64,000 nt of DNA from Rhodospirillaceae bacterium. GTDB lineage: Bacteria > Pseudomonadota > Alphaproteobacteria > Dongiales > Dongiaceae. Both the position numbers and the translations under genes were made by a program. Within the stretch, counting starts at the first letter, position 1. Each line of letters starts with the position of its first letter. This document shows, piece after piece, positions 9,106 through 17,977 of the stretch. The stretch lies in assembly GCA_008012315.1 (NCBI GenBank), contig SSEL01000014.1:78362-142361 (forward strand). The letters are read 5' to 3'. The notes below the pieces were generated by a model. The model was not told where the DNA came from. It searched no databases and worked only from the letters and a program-made list of their open reading frames with translations.

Positions 9106-10340
9106 AGCATGCCTCGCGTATCGATGACGACCTTTTCCTTCAAATCCATGGATTTCAGCTTCCGGAACGGCCGGTGATCGACGAGAACGACGACGATATC
9201 GGCGCGTTCGATGGCTTCTTCCAGGGAGACGAGCTCCAATTCCGGGTGATGCCTGATATTCGGTTCGCAGATAAGAAGATCGGCAATCTTCTCGTCTTTC
9301 AGCCGCCGGACGATTTCGAGTGCCGGCGACATGCGGAGATCATCGACATCCGCCTTGAAGGCAAGCCCCAGGCAGGCGATGACCGGGTTGCGGAATTTCG
9401 CCGCCGCCGCCGTGACGCGGGTGACGACCCAATCGGGCTTGTTGTCGTTCACCTCTCTGGCCGTTCGAATGAGCCTTGCCTCGTTCGGCGCCTTGGCGAC
9501 GATGAACCAGGGGTCGACCGCGATGCAGTGACCGCCAACACCCGGGCCGGGGCGCAGGATATTGACCCGGGGATGCTTGTTGGCGAGATCGATCACCTCC
9601 CAGACGCTGATGCCGATACGGTCGCAAATCATCGACAGCTCATTGGCGAAGGCGATATTGACGTCCCGGAAAGAGTTCTCGACCAGCTTGGCCATTTCCG
9701 CTGTACTGGCCGTGGTGCGGAGAACCTCGCCGCGCACGAATTCTTCATAGAAATCGGCCGCGACATCCGTGGATTGCTCGTTGATGCCGCCGACGATCCG
9801 ATCGTTCTCGACCAGTTCCGTCAGGATCCTGCCCGGCAAGACGCGTTCCGGGCAATGGGCGACAAACACGTCCCGTCCGATATCAAGCCCGCTCGCTTTC
9901 AACCCTTCGGCAACGATATTGGCCGTTGTTCCGACCGGGCTGGTGGATTCCAGGATGACGAGATTGCCCGGGCGAACATGTTGCGCCAATTCACGGGTCG
10001 CGTTCTCGATATAGGAAAGATCCGGCTCGAAGCCGTCCTTGAACGGTGTGGGGACGGCGATAACGAAGATGTCGGCTTCAGCCAATTGGGTGCTGGCCTG
10101 CAAACGGCCCGACTGGACGGCGGAGCGGACCAGGACATCGAGATCCGGCTCGACGATATGCACATTGCCGGAATTGATCGTTTCGACGACCTGAGGTGAG
10201 ATATCCACGCCAAGAACATCGTATCCCTTGGTGCCAAGCAGCGATGCGGTTGGCAACCCGATATAGCCAAGGCCGATCACGCAGATCTTTTTGCGATTCT
10301 GACTAACCGGTGCATCGGCTGCCATTTTCAGGGCGGTCAT
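9102..10340 (-). CDS. wecC: UDP-N-acetyl-D-mannosamine dehydrogenase
   Basis: This 412-residue NAD-dependent enzyme oxidises UDP-ManNAc to UDP-ManNAcA. The Rossmann motif is VIGLGYIGLPTASLLGTKG, the middle domain contains GEVLRTTASTAEMAKLVEN, and the catalytic cysteine sits in GPGVGGHCIAVDPWF. ACLGLAFKADVDDLRMSPA marks the C-terminal UDP-binding domain. An AAAGGAG ribosome-binding site lies five bases before ATG 10340. An in-frame ATG three bases earlier is too close to it, and the frame stays open to 10379 inside the preceding gene. WecC of enterobacteria has the same length. The gene directly precedes wecB, so the pair forms a ManNAcA module. Confidence 0.93.
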   Translation of the reverse strand: MTALKMAADAPVSQNRKKICVIGLGYIGLPTASLLGTKGYDVLGVDISPQVVETINSGNVHIVEPDLDVLVRSAVQSGRLQASTQLAEADIFVIAVPTPFKDGFEPDLSYIENATRELAQHVRPGNLVILESTSPVGTTANIVAEGLKASGLDIGRDVFVAHCPERVLPGRILTELVENDRIVGGINEQSTDVAADFYEEFVRGEVLRTTASTAEMAKLVENSFRDVNIAFANELSMICDRIGISVWEVIDLANKHPRVNILRPGPGVGGHCIAVDPWFIVAKAPNEARLIRTAREVNDNKPDWVVTRVTAAAAKFRNPVIACLGLAFKADVDDLRMSPALEIVRRLKDEKIADLLICEPNIRHHPELELVSLEEAIERADIVVVLVDHRPFRKLKSMDLKEKVVIDTRGML

Positions 10341-10351
10341 CATATCTCCTT

Positions 10352-11605
10352 TCATCGTCCGAAAATCAGACGCTTCCACCAGGTGCTGCCGCGCGACCGT
10401 TCATCTTCCATTGCCGGAAAAGAGCCAAGCGGGCCAAATTCATCAGGAATATCCAATTGTGCGGAACGCTGCTTTGCCGCGCGTACCGCCTGTAGATCGG
10501 TGATCGACTTGAAACCATAAGGATCGGGCCCGTCATCCAGTGGCTGAACGATATCCGCTGCGGGAATGAGGCGGACGACATCCGGCTGATCGCTTTCGGG
10601 CGACGGCATTTCCTGCCACGCTTCCTGGACCTGAGGCGAGACCATCCGATGTATGACTTCATGATGGTGGCCAACCACCGGCGCTTCGCGCGCGCGATAG
10701 CCGGTATCCCGCTCCACGCGTTGCTCCCGAATGCGATATTCCTGACGAATGCGCGCCAGAATCGCTTCCTGGTCTTCGACATCGGCCGTCGTGAAACTGG
10801 AGATGCCACCGCATCGGTCGCCGAGAACCTTGAAGACCACGTCCGTTCCAACGTGAGAGAGGCCGTCGGCAAAGGCATATAACAGGCTCATGTCGCAGAG
10901 CGTGTTGATGATGCGCGGTATGCCGCCGCTGAAATGCTGGATCAGGCCGATGGACAGGTCATCGAAGAGGGGACGCGTCCGCCCGGCTACCTTCAGGCGA
11001 TGGGCGATATAGTCACGCGTCTCGCTATAAGCGAGTGGTGTCAGGTGAAAGCTGACGCTGATGCGCTGGGCGAATTGCTGAAGGTCCGGCCGCTTGAGCT
11101 TGTCCAGCAATTCCGGCTGTCCGACCAGGACCATCTGCAGGAGAAAGTCCTTATCCGTATTCACATTGGAGAGCAGCCGCAATTCCTCGAGCGCATCGAC
11201 GCTGAGATTCTGGGCTTCGTCGAAGATCAGCAGGCTGCGGCGCCCCATGGCATATTGATTGATCAGGAATTCGACCAGCGCTTGATACTGATCCGGCCGG
11301 GAGGTGGTCTCCGCCCGTATATCGAAAGCGGCCAAGACCCAGGAGAGGATATCGTCGAAGGAGCGATGGGTATTGGAGATCAGGCCGATATGAACCGAAT
11401 CACCGGCGCGATGCATGAAGCTGCGGACCAGTGTCGTTTTGCCGGAGCCGATATCGCCTGTAATCGCAGTAAAGCCCGCCTGACCCGCAAGACTGTATTC
11501 GAGCATGCTGAGAGCCATCGCATGCTTGCGGCTCAGATATAGAAAGCTGGGATCGGGCAGAAGCGTGAACGGCTTCTCAGTCAGCCCGAAATGTTCTTCA
11601 TACAT
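10352..11605 (-). CDS. ExeA-like AAA ATPase of the EPS cluster (XrtA-associated type)
   Basis: The 417-residue protein opens with MYEEHFGLTEKPFTLLPDP, the standard start of ExeA/GspA-type ATPases. It has Walker A TGDIGSGKTTLVRSF near residue 55 and Walker B SLLIFDEAQNLS near residue 125, followed by a sensor region (LRLLSNVNTDKDFLLQMVLV). The AAA part ends near residue 265. The rest is a charged, probably disordered tail. Unlike ExeA there is no transmembrane segment or peptidoglycan-binding domain. Such stand-alone copies occur next to the tyrosine kinase and chain-length genes of exosortase-type EPS loci, and the same neighbours are present here. Its mechanism in EPS export is unknown. Confidence 0.83.
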   Translation of the reverse strand: MYEEHFGLTEKPFTLLPDPSFLYLSRKHAMALSMLEYSLAGQAGFTAITGDIGSGKTTLVRSFMHRAGDSVHIGLISNTHRSFDDILSWVLAAFDIRAETTSRPDQYQALVEFLINQYAMGRRSLLIFDEAQNLSVDALEELRLLSNVNTDKDFLLQMVLVGQPELLDKLKRPDLQQFAQRISVSFHLTPLAYSETRDYIAHRLKVAGRTRPLFDDLSIGLIQHFSGGIPRIINTLCDMSLLYAFADGLSHVGTDVVFKVLGDRCGGISSFTTADVEDQEAILARIRQEYRIREQRVERDTGYRAREAPVVGHHHEVIHRMVSPQVQEAWQEMPSPESDQPDVVRLIPAADIVQPLDDGPDPYGFKSITDLQAVRAAKQRSAQLDIPDEFGPLGSFPAMEDERSRGSTWWKRLIFGR

Positions 11606-11638
11606 GCTGTTGGCCCACCTTATCCAAAGTCGCGGATG

Positions 11639-12415
11639 TCAGGAGACGGCATTCACCATTGTGCCGATCACGTGGTGATCGGACAGAAGTTCGGCCGAGC
11701 GCTGGATATCGGAGCGGCTCGTAACCCGGTCGCGGATAACGAAAAGCGCTGTATCGACATTCGGCAAAAATCCAAGCGTGTCGCCGGAAGAAAGAAGCGG
11801 CGGCGTGTCGTAGATGATCAACCGGTTCCGGTGCCGCTGCTTGAGATCCCGCGCCAGCGCCGTCATCCGCGGCGACGTCAAGAGTTCAGCGGAATTCGTT
11901 GCGTGACCTCTCGCCGGCAGCAGAAGAAGGCGTGGAATGTCCGGATTGACCAGGCAATCGTTCAAGGATGCCTTCCCGCTTAAATAGTCGTTGAGGCCGG
12001 CCTTCGGGTCGAAGTTGAATTCCTGATGGATGCCAGGTGAACGGAAATTGAGATCAACCAGCAGAACGGTCTGATTGACATCCATGGCGATCGACAGCGC
12101 CAGATTGATCGCCGTCAATGTCTTTCCTTCGCCGCTTCGGGCGGAGGTCACGGCAAGCGTTGTCTTCTCGCTCCGTCCCAATCTCTGCAAGACCTGGATG
12201 CGCAACAACCTGTAGACATCCGAGGCGGGATGCCATGGGCGGTTGGCAACAAGCTTGGTCGGCGAATCCCGGCCCGCGGCAGGAATGACGGCGATCTGGG
12301 TATATTCGGGGGTAATGCCCTCCACCGTTATGGTGGTGGAATTGGCCGCCGCTTCGCCACCGCGAATGGCGCGTAGCTCACGTGCCCGGGAGAGCGCTTT
12401 CTCAATATGATTCAT
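11639..12415 (-). CDS. BY-kinase-like (CpsD/CapB) ATPase without tyrosine tail
   Basis: The 258-residue protein is the cytoplasmic ATPase half of a bacterial tyrosine-kinase system. It has Walker A TSARSGEGKTLTAINLA, Walker A' TVLLVDLNFRSPG and Walker B RLIIYDTPPLLSSG. The partner membrane protein is encoded just upstream (12518-14290). The C-terminus ends IGTMVNAVS straight after the catalytic fold, without the tyrosine-rich cluster that classical BY-kinases autophosphorylate. I infer it may work as a polysaccharide co-polymerase ATPase rather than a classical autokinase. The order kinase, then ExeA-like ATPase, is that of exosortase-associated clusters. Confidence 0.86.
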   Translation of the reverse strand: MNHIEKALSRARELRAIRGGEAAANSTTITVEGITPEYTQIAVIPAAGRDSPTKLVANRPWHPASDVYRLLRIQVLQRLGRSEKTTLAVTSARSGEGKTLTAINLALSIAMDVNQTVLLVDLNFRSPGIHQEFNFDPKAGLNDYLSGKASLNDCLVNPDIPRLLLLPARGHATNSAELLTSPRMTALARDLKQRHRNRLIIYDTPPLLSSGDTLGFLPNVDTALFVIRDRVTSRSDIQRSAELLSDHHVIGTMVNAVS

Positions 12416-12517
12416 GTTGAACTCCGAACGGCAGGAGCAACGGCCGTCGTTTTTTCATATGTGACGGAACTTTCGATCATCTTGCAGATCGTGCATGAGT
12501 ACATAGAGATCATTCCG

Positions 12518-14290
12518 TCAAAACAAGCTCGATGATGAGAAGAAGAGATGAAAGATGATCAAACTCGCGGCAAGGAACGCGATCATCGCTGCTGAGAGAC
12601 GAAGCCTGTGACGCCACTTCCGTTTCGAATCTTCGAGCTCGGGCTTGATCACGGGCATCAAGACGAGAGGCGAGGTGCCGAAGGTCTGCGTGATGAACTT
12701 CGTCGTCACGATGCGTTGATCGAGCATCTCTCGGAGAACCGAGCTTCCGGCACCCGCGGCAAGCGAGAGTATGCCGCCAAAGAAGAGCAGGAGCGGCCGG
12801 TTTGGCTTGACCGGAATGTCCGGCAGGTTAGGCGGCTCCAACAGTGAGAAGGTAGCACCTTGCCGGGAATCTTCGAGATTCTGCGCGACCCGTGCATCAG
12901 AGGCCTTTTCCTTGGTCGCCTGGTAGCGTGCAACGGCGGCATCGTATTGCTGCTTGATGGCATCGTATTCGCGCTCAGCCTGAGGTGCTTGCGCTTTCAG
13001 GGCGCGCAATTCGGCCAGATGCTGCTGAAGGCCCGCTTCCTGTGCCTGCAATCCGCGCAGATCGGATGTGATGTCACCCAACTGCGACTGCATCTGGATA
13101 TAGGTCGGGTTGTCGGGAGAGGGCGACATCAAGTTGCCGCCGCCGCTGCCGGCACTGGCAATCTGCTTCCGCAAGCTGCTTTGTTCTTTCTTCAGACGGA
13201 TGACATCGGGGTGCTTTGCACCATAACGCTGGATGCTGGCATTCAGTTCATCGGTCACTTTCTGCAATTGCGAGCGCAGCGCCGAGGTATCTCCGGATGT
13301 CCCGGTGGCGGATTGCAAACCCTGTATCTGCCGCTTCAGGCGAACCACATCCGGGTGATTGGGACCGTATTGGGACGACAGCGTGGCATACTGGACCTGC
13401 AGCGCCTGCAACTGAGCGGTCGGGTTGGTGCTCAACTGGCCGTCAACCGGGAGGGCATAGGGCGAGATGCTGCTCAGTTGCGAGCTCAAGAAACCTCGGC
13501 GTTGCCGTTGCGATTCGATCTGCCGCTGTGTGTCCATGAGCTGGGCTTCGGCCTGATTCAGCATGTCATCATTCGTCGCCTGCTGGTCGGGCAGATTGCC
13601 GGCATAGCGTGCTCGGACATCGGTGAGTTTGGCTTCCAACTCACGCACCTGATCACGCAGTTTGCTCGTCTCACTCGACAGAAATTCGGTGGTGACGGCA
13701 GCCTTCTCTTCACGGTTCTTGTTATTCTCGGCGAGATACAGATCGACGAGCTTATTGGTGATCTTCTGGGCGACATCCGGCGATTTCGCATCGAAGGAGA
13801 GCGTAAAGGCGATCGTCAGCCGGTCGGCCCGGCCGCTTTTCGGATCGGTGACGTCGACATTGGTCATGGTCATGTTGACCTTGTCGCGCAAGCTGTCGAC
13901 CAGTTCGGAGCGGGGGGTCACATCCCGCTGCCCCGGATAGAGGTTGAATTCATCGATCAGGTTGCTCAAATTCTGCGTCGTCATGATGCGGGTTTGCAGA
14001 ATTTGCAGCTGTTCGCTCGCCAGTGACGACACGGTCGACTTGACCATGTCGGGTGCCACGCTTGGCTCCTCGATCAGGATCGTCGCCGAAGAGCGATAGG
14101 TGGATGGCCACAGGAAGACCAGAGTCGCGGCCACGGCAAAGAGACAGATGGCGACAGTCAAGCCGAGAAGTGTCCGTCGGCGGATAAGACCAACGATATC
14201 GATTGTCTGACCGTTCTCTGTGGTTGTCGATACCATGCTCGATGCTTCCATATTCGACGTGGCCGGCAAGTTGTTCGATGGCTGGGTCAT
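12518..14290 (-). CDS. GNVR/Wzz-type chain-length determinant
   Basis: The 590-residue inner-membrane protein has an N-terminal membrane segment (about residues 40-65, GLTVAICLFAVAATLVFLWP) and a C-terminal one ending FLAASLIIFHLF. Between them lies a long periplasmic coiled coil rich in Gln, Glu and Leu. It carries two copies of a motif, YGPNHPDVVRLKRQI and YGAKHPDVIRLKKEQ, about 60 residues apart, which suggests an internal duplication. PVKPNRPLLLFFGGILSLAAG near the second membrane segment is the proline-rich co-polymerase signature. The ATG overlaps the stop of the upstream barrel gene (ATGA). A GTG nine bases earlier is the alternative start. It works with the ATPase downstream to control polymer length and export. 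Confidence 0.88.
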   Translation of the reverse strand: MTQPSNNLPATSNMEASSMVSTTTENGQTIDIVGLIRRRTLLGLTVAICLFAVAATLVFLWPSTYRSSATILIEEPSVAPDMVKSTVSSLASEQLQILQTRIMTTQNLSNLIDEFNLYPGQRDVTPRSELVDSLRDKVNMTMTNVDVTDPKSGRADRLTIAFTLSFDAKSPDVAQKITNKLVDLYLAENNKNREEKAAVTTEFLSSETSKLRDQVRELEAKLTDVRARYAGNLPDQQATNDDMLNQAEAQLMDTQRQIESQRQRRGFLSSQLSSISPYALPVDGQLSTNPTAQLQALQVQYATLSSQYGPNHPDVVRLKRQIQGLQSATGTSGDTSALRSQLQKVTDELNASIQRYGAKHPDVIRLKKEQSSLRKQIASAGSGGGNLMSPSPDNPTYIQMQSQLGDITSDLRGLQAQEAGLQQHLAELRALKAQAPQAEREYDAIKQQYDAAVARYQATKEKASDARVAQNLEDSRQGATFSLLEPPNLPDIPVKPNRPLLLFFGGILSLAAGAGSSVLREMLDQRIVTTKFITQTFGTSPLVLMPVIKPELEDSKRKWRHRLRLSAAMIAFLAASLIIFHLFFSSSSLF

Positions 14291-15489
14291 TCGGACCACG
14301 AAAATCCGACAGGACTATATTTCAGCGTCACGAAGACGGCATTCGAATGCGCTTTTTCGTGATCGTCGCCGGACACTTTGTGGCGGTAGGTGTAGTTGCC
14401 GACGAGACTCCAGCTTTGCGAAAACTGCCAGGCAAGCGACGGGCCGAAGGCATAGGACTGCACGTCTTCTTCATCGTCATTGTTGTCGCTTGAGCCGGAG
14501 ACGGAGAGCGGGTCCTGGTTGTCGTAGTAAGTGCCGCCGAGACTCACCGTGACAAGAGGATCCAACTGGTAGCTTGCACTTGCCTTGACACGGTTGCGCG
14601 TCACGAGGACGCCATCGCTGGACGGCTCTCGATCGTGCGAGAAATCCGCCAGCAACGTGGTTTGCTCATTGAGCTGATACTTCGCATTGAACTTGACGCG
14701 ATAGCCGGCATCGTTGTTGCCGCTGTTTTCGGCAGATGTGTAGTTGGCGCCGACACCAGCACCGAGGTCGAGACGCTCGGTCGGGTGATAGCGATATCCG
14801 ACGAGGAAACCGACTGTGTTCGTGTTGATATTGTCTTCATCGTCAGGCTCAAACCGCTGATAGTCGAGCGTCGCCGTTACATCGGAGAGTTCGGATATCT
14901 GGTGGATGAGGGTAGAGCTGGCGAAATAGTTCTTATAGCTCGTCAACTGATTCGAATTGTAGTCGACCTGGTTGTAGCCAGCCGACAGATCGAGCGTATT
15001 GAGCTCGCTTAACAGGTATTCCCAGGACGGCGTAATGTTCCACGACGTCACCCGGGTTGCCTTGGCCAGGAATTCCCCCGAATCGTTCAGATCAGAGTTG
15101 AGTGAAGTGTCGCGCTTGAAATTGGCGTCCAGGTGGAAGGTGCTTCTCTCGCTGGCGAGATAGGTTCCGTTGAAGTAAAGGAACTGATCTTCCGAATTGA
15201 ATTCCGATCTGTTGAAGTAGCGCGAGAAACGGAACTGGCCGTCGAGAGACAACTGAAGCTGGTCGCCGAGACGCGACAGTCTAAGCTCCGGTGTCGAGAT
15301 ACTGCCGAAAGCAGATTTCCCGCCGGGCGAGAGCAACAGGTTGTCATCGTATTTGAGCTGCTGCTGCATGATGGGTTCCAGGAGCCATTGTTCGGCGGCC
15401 GCGCTCCGCGGTCGCGCAAAAATGAATCCATCGACGACAAGGGCAATAATGATATATGGCCCGATTTTAGACATGCGAAAACGTGGCAT
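14287..15489 (-). CDS. Outer-membrane beta-barrel protein of the EPS export system
   Basis: From ATG 15489 the product has 400 residues: a signal-like N-terminus (IIIALVVDGFIFARPRSAAA) and then alternating beta strands rich in Tyr, Asn, Ser and Asp to the end. Paired-strand patterns such as LQLSLDGQFRFSRYFNRSEF and LGGTYYDNQDPLSVSG are typical of a barrel. The last residues KYSPVGFSWSE are less canonical than a terminal phenylalanine. Position between the Wza-like gene and the chain-length gene matches the outer-membrane barrel of exosortase-type EPS clusters, where it may replace or assist the export channel. An in-frame ATG at 15474 is another start, and the frame is open to 15576. Confidence 0.78.
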   Translation of the reverse strand: MPRFRMSKIGPYIIIALVVDGFIFARPRSAAAEQWLLEPIMQQQLKYDDNLLLSPGGKSAFGSISTPELRLSRLGDQLQLSLDGQFRFSRYFNRSEFNSEDQFLYFNGTYLASERSTFHLDANFKRDTSLNSDLNDSGEFLAKATRVTSWNITPSWEYLLSELNTLDLSAGYNQVDYNSNQLTSYKNYFASSTLIHQISELSDVTATLDYQRFEPDDEDNINTNTVGFLVGYRYHPTERLDLGAGVGANYTSAENSGNNDAGYRVKFNAKYQLNEQTTLLADFSHDREPSSDGVLVTRNRVKASASYQLDPLVTVSLGGTYYDNQDPLSVSGSSDNNDDEEDVQSYAFGPSLAWQFSQSWSLVGNYTYRHKVSGDDHEKAHSNAVFVTLKYSPVGFSWSE

Positions 15490-15523
15490 CAGGATGACGC
15501 AGCCAATCTGATTGTTGCAACGA

Positions 15524-16162
15524 TCAGTCCGGGACGACGACCACATCGCCGCTGCGTAAAACGATGTTTTTATCAAGCTGCTCTCCGTCTTCTATGTCGG
15601 AGTAATTGAACGGGATACCCACTTGTTTGCCGTCTTCGCGCCTCAGGATGAGAATGTGGCGCTTGCCGGCGAAGGGCGTCAGGCCGCCCGCAAGACTGAT
15701 CGCCTGCATGACGTCGACCGGCCCCTCAACATGAAATGTGCCGGGCAATTTGACCTGGCCGACCACGGAGATCGCGTTACCGGTTGCCTTGACGACAGAA
15801 ACATCGACCTCGGGATCCTTCAAATCGGGGAAGTAATCGCTGTTACGCAAGGACTCGGCGATATCATGGCGAATCTCGTTGGTGGTTTTGCCGACGGCTG
15901 GAAGATCGCCGACCAGAGGGAAAGAGATTTTTCCATCCGGCTGAACTGTAACGTCCTTGTCGAGGTTCTGTTCCTTCCAAACGGTAATGTGTAACGTATC
16001 ACCGCCATTGATGGTGTATTCGGGGAAGGCGGGTTTCGGCAGTGGTGCGGCGGTAGCGGCACTTTGCGCGTAAGATATACTGGGCGCCAAGGATAGGCCG
16101 GCCGTCAGCATGACGACTTTCAGAAGGTTGAGGTCGAGGTGCGGTTTATGAGAGTTTTCCAT
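15524..16162 (-). CDS. Wza-type polysaccharide export protein
   Basis: The 212-residue periplasmic or outer-membrane protein has a signal peptide (VVMLTAGLSLAPSISYAQSA, cleavage likely after YAQ). A Poly_export domain follows: FPEYTINGGDTLHITVWKEQ, then TVQPDGKISFPLVGDLPAVG, the classic family motif. A SLBB-like domain (VVGQVKLPGTFHVEGPVDVM) leads to GDVVVVPD at the end. There is no lipobox cysteine, and at 212 residues it lacks Wza's C-terminal transmembrane ring, so it may need the neighbouring barrel protein to cross the outer membrane. The ATG overlaps the stop of the WecA-like gene by one base (TAATG). Confidence 0.9.
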   Translation of the reverse strand: MENSHKPHLDLNLLKVVMLTAGLSLAPSISYAQSAATAAPLPKPAFPEYTINGGDTLHITVWKEQNLDKDVTVQPDGKISFPLVGDLPAVGKTTNEIRHDIAESLRNSDYFPDLKDPEVDVSVVKATGNAISVVGQVKLPGTFHVEGPVDVMQAISLAGGLTPFAGKRHILILRREDGKQVGIPFNYSDIEDGEQLDKNIVLRSGDVVVVPD

Positions 16163-17817
16163 TATATTACACCTTTCATGCCAATCAGAAGTAGGCTGGC
16201 GATAGAGCCGATCCAGATGGAGGATCGTGCCAGAGATTTCGCGTTAAGCAGGATTTCGATGCAGTAAAGCAGCGGCACCAGTCGAAGCGCGAAATTGCGG
16301 AATGTGGTTTCTGTGTCGCCATGCATCGGAAAGAGAAAAATGCCGAGCAAGGCGATCCCTATCAGAAAGTCGAGATTGTTGAACTGAAACCCGCCATCAC
16401 GCAAAAGCCATCCCGTAAAAGAAATAACGAAAGCCAGCCCGAAGAGGCAGGCAGTCAAAGAAAGCCACCAGAATTCCGAAGATGTTTGCGTATAGGTCAG
16501 CGAATAGCAGACGATGGTGGCGGCGATGTAAGCGGCAATACGTCCAACCTGTTCCATCAGGCTTGATTTCAGGCTGACGGCGATCAGAGCCAGGCAGGCG
16601 ATCGCCAAGCTCGCGATGCAGAGATCTTTGGCAACGGGGACCAGCGCGACCCCCGAGAGGATGTAGAAGACCGCCGCCAGTGCGGCGCCAAGCCGGGCGA
16701 AATTGAGCACCGATGTCAGCCGCGACTGCCTGCTGGTGTCGCGATGCGCTTGATTCGATACGTTCTGGGCCGACCGGTTCTTACCATGCCGGTTCTCGCC
16801 ATGGGGCCGCCAGCCGCTGGCCTGGAGAACGTGGTAGCCGGCAAAGCAGCCGACGCTGATCGTCAGGTAGACCGCGATCACCAGCCAGTCGGAAGCGGAT
16901 TGCAGAAACAGTGCGCCGGAAATGAAGATGGCTTGGATGCCATAGATGATCGCGACGCTTTCATTGTGCCGGAAGCCGATCGCCAGCAGTTTGTGGTGGA
17001 TATGGTTCTTATCCGGAGAAAATGGAGAACGACCGGCTTTCAGGCGCTGAAACATGACAGTCGCCGTATCAAGCGCGGGCAGGCCAATCAGCATCAAAAG
17101 ACAGGACGGGCTCAATTGAACATCCTGACGACAGAGAAGCACGGCCAAAGCAGCTATTGTAAAGCCAAGAAACTGGCTCCCGGCATCTCCCATAAAGATG
17201 ACTGCCGGATGCGTATTATACCGCAAGAACCCGAAAGCTGCACCGATAACTGTTGCCGCCAACAAGGTCGAGACGGTCAGGCCGTCCGGCGAGAAGCCGA
17301 TGATCGCGATCGCGCCCAGGCTCATGATGGCGCTGCCGGCCGCCAGCCCGTCCAAACCATCATGCAGGTTGAATGCATTCGTAACGGCGAGCATGAACAA
17401 TCCTGTTACGGGAATCGAAACCCAGGAAAGGGCCGACTCAGCCGACAGGAAAGGAAGGCGGTCAATGGTGTATCCGGCACCGACGAAGACGATGATGGCC
17501 AGCAGCTGCCCAAGAACCTTAAGACGGTAATCAAGGTTTTTGCGATCGTCCCAGACCCCGAATCCGATAATGATCAGCGCGCCGAGAATATAAGCATAGA
17601 CCGGGCGGCTGAGATCCGGCAGCAGGAAGAGAAGAGGCACGAGAGCCCCAAGGGCGATCCCGATGCCGCCGCTGCGCGGAGTCGAACGCACATGAACTCG
17701 TCGTTCCTCCGGGCGATCGATGAGACCGAGGCGATCGGAAGCGGCCATCAACTGGGGTATGCAAAGCAGGCTGATGAAGAGTGCGCCGATCATGCAGAGA
17801 TAGAGAATCATCATCAT
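16162..17817 (-). CDS. WecA/MraY-family initiating transferase with extra C-terminal membrane domain
   Basis: The 551-residue protein would transfer a HexNAc-1-phosphate to undecaprenyl phosphate and so start the repeat unit. The first about 330 residues are a complete MraY/WecA domain: RRVHVRSTPRSGGIGIALG, NAFNLHDGLDGLAAGSAIM (the paired-Asp catalytic motif), VIFMGDAGSQFLGFTIAAL and FSPDKNHIHHKLLAIGF (histidine loop). WecA normally ends near residue 360. Here a polar linker (residues about 335-365) is followed by roughly 180 residues with several hydrophobic spans of unknown function. As first gene of the compact EPS operon it sets the polarity of the cluster. The extra domain could be a ligase- or polymerase-related part, but I do not recognise it. 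Confidence 0.88.
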   Translation of the reverse strand: MMMILYLCMIGALFISLLCIPQLMAASDRLGLIDRPEERRVHVRSTPRSGGIGIALGALVPLLFLLPDLSRPVYAYILGALIIIGFGVWDDRKNLDYRLKVLGQLLAIIVFVGAGYTIDRLPFLSAESALSWVSIPVTGLFMLAVTNAFNLHDGLDGLAAGSAIMSLGAIAIIGFSPDGLTVSTLLAATVIGAAFGFLRYNTHPAVIFMGDAGSQFLGFTIAALAVLLCRQDVQLSPSCLLMLIGLPALDTATVMFQRLKAGRSPFSPDKNHIHHKLLAIGFRHNESVAIIYGIQAIFISGALFLQSASDWLVIAVYLTISVGCFAGYHVLQASGWRPHGENRHGKNRSAQNVSNQAHRDTSRQSRLTSVLNFARLGAALAAVFYILSGVALVPVAKDLCIASLAIACLALIAVSLKSSLMEQVGRIAAYIAATIVCYSLTYTQTSSEFWWLSLTACLFGLAFVISFTGWLLRDGGFQFNNLDFLIGIALLGIFLFPMHGDTETTFRNFALRLVPLLYCIEILLNAKSLARSSIWIGSIASLLLIGMKGVI

Positions 17818-17977
17818 TCACCCGAGGCGATTGCCCTGAAGGCGATAACGGGTGATGCGAGTGGTGCCCTGCAAATTATGTCGTCGATAGGCGAAGCCCT
17901 GCGGCATCCAGAAATCCGTCGCTAGTTCTGCGGATGATGTTCAGCGATAAGCAATCGTGCCGGCGCACTGGCCCGTT

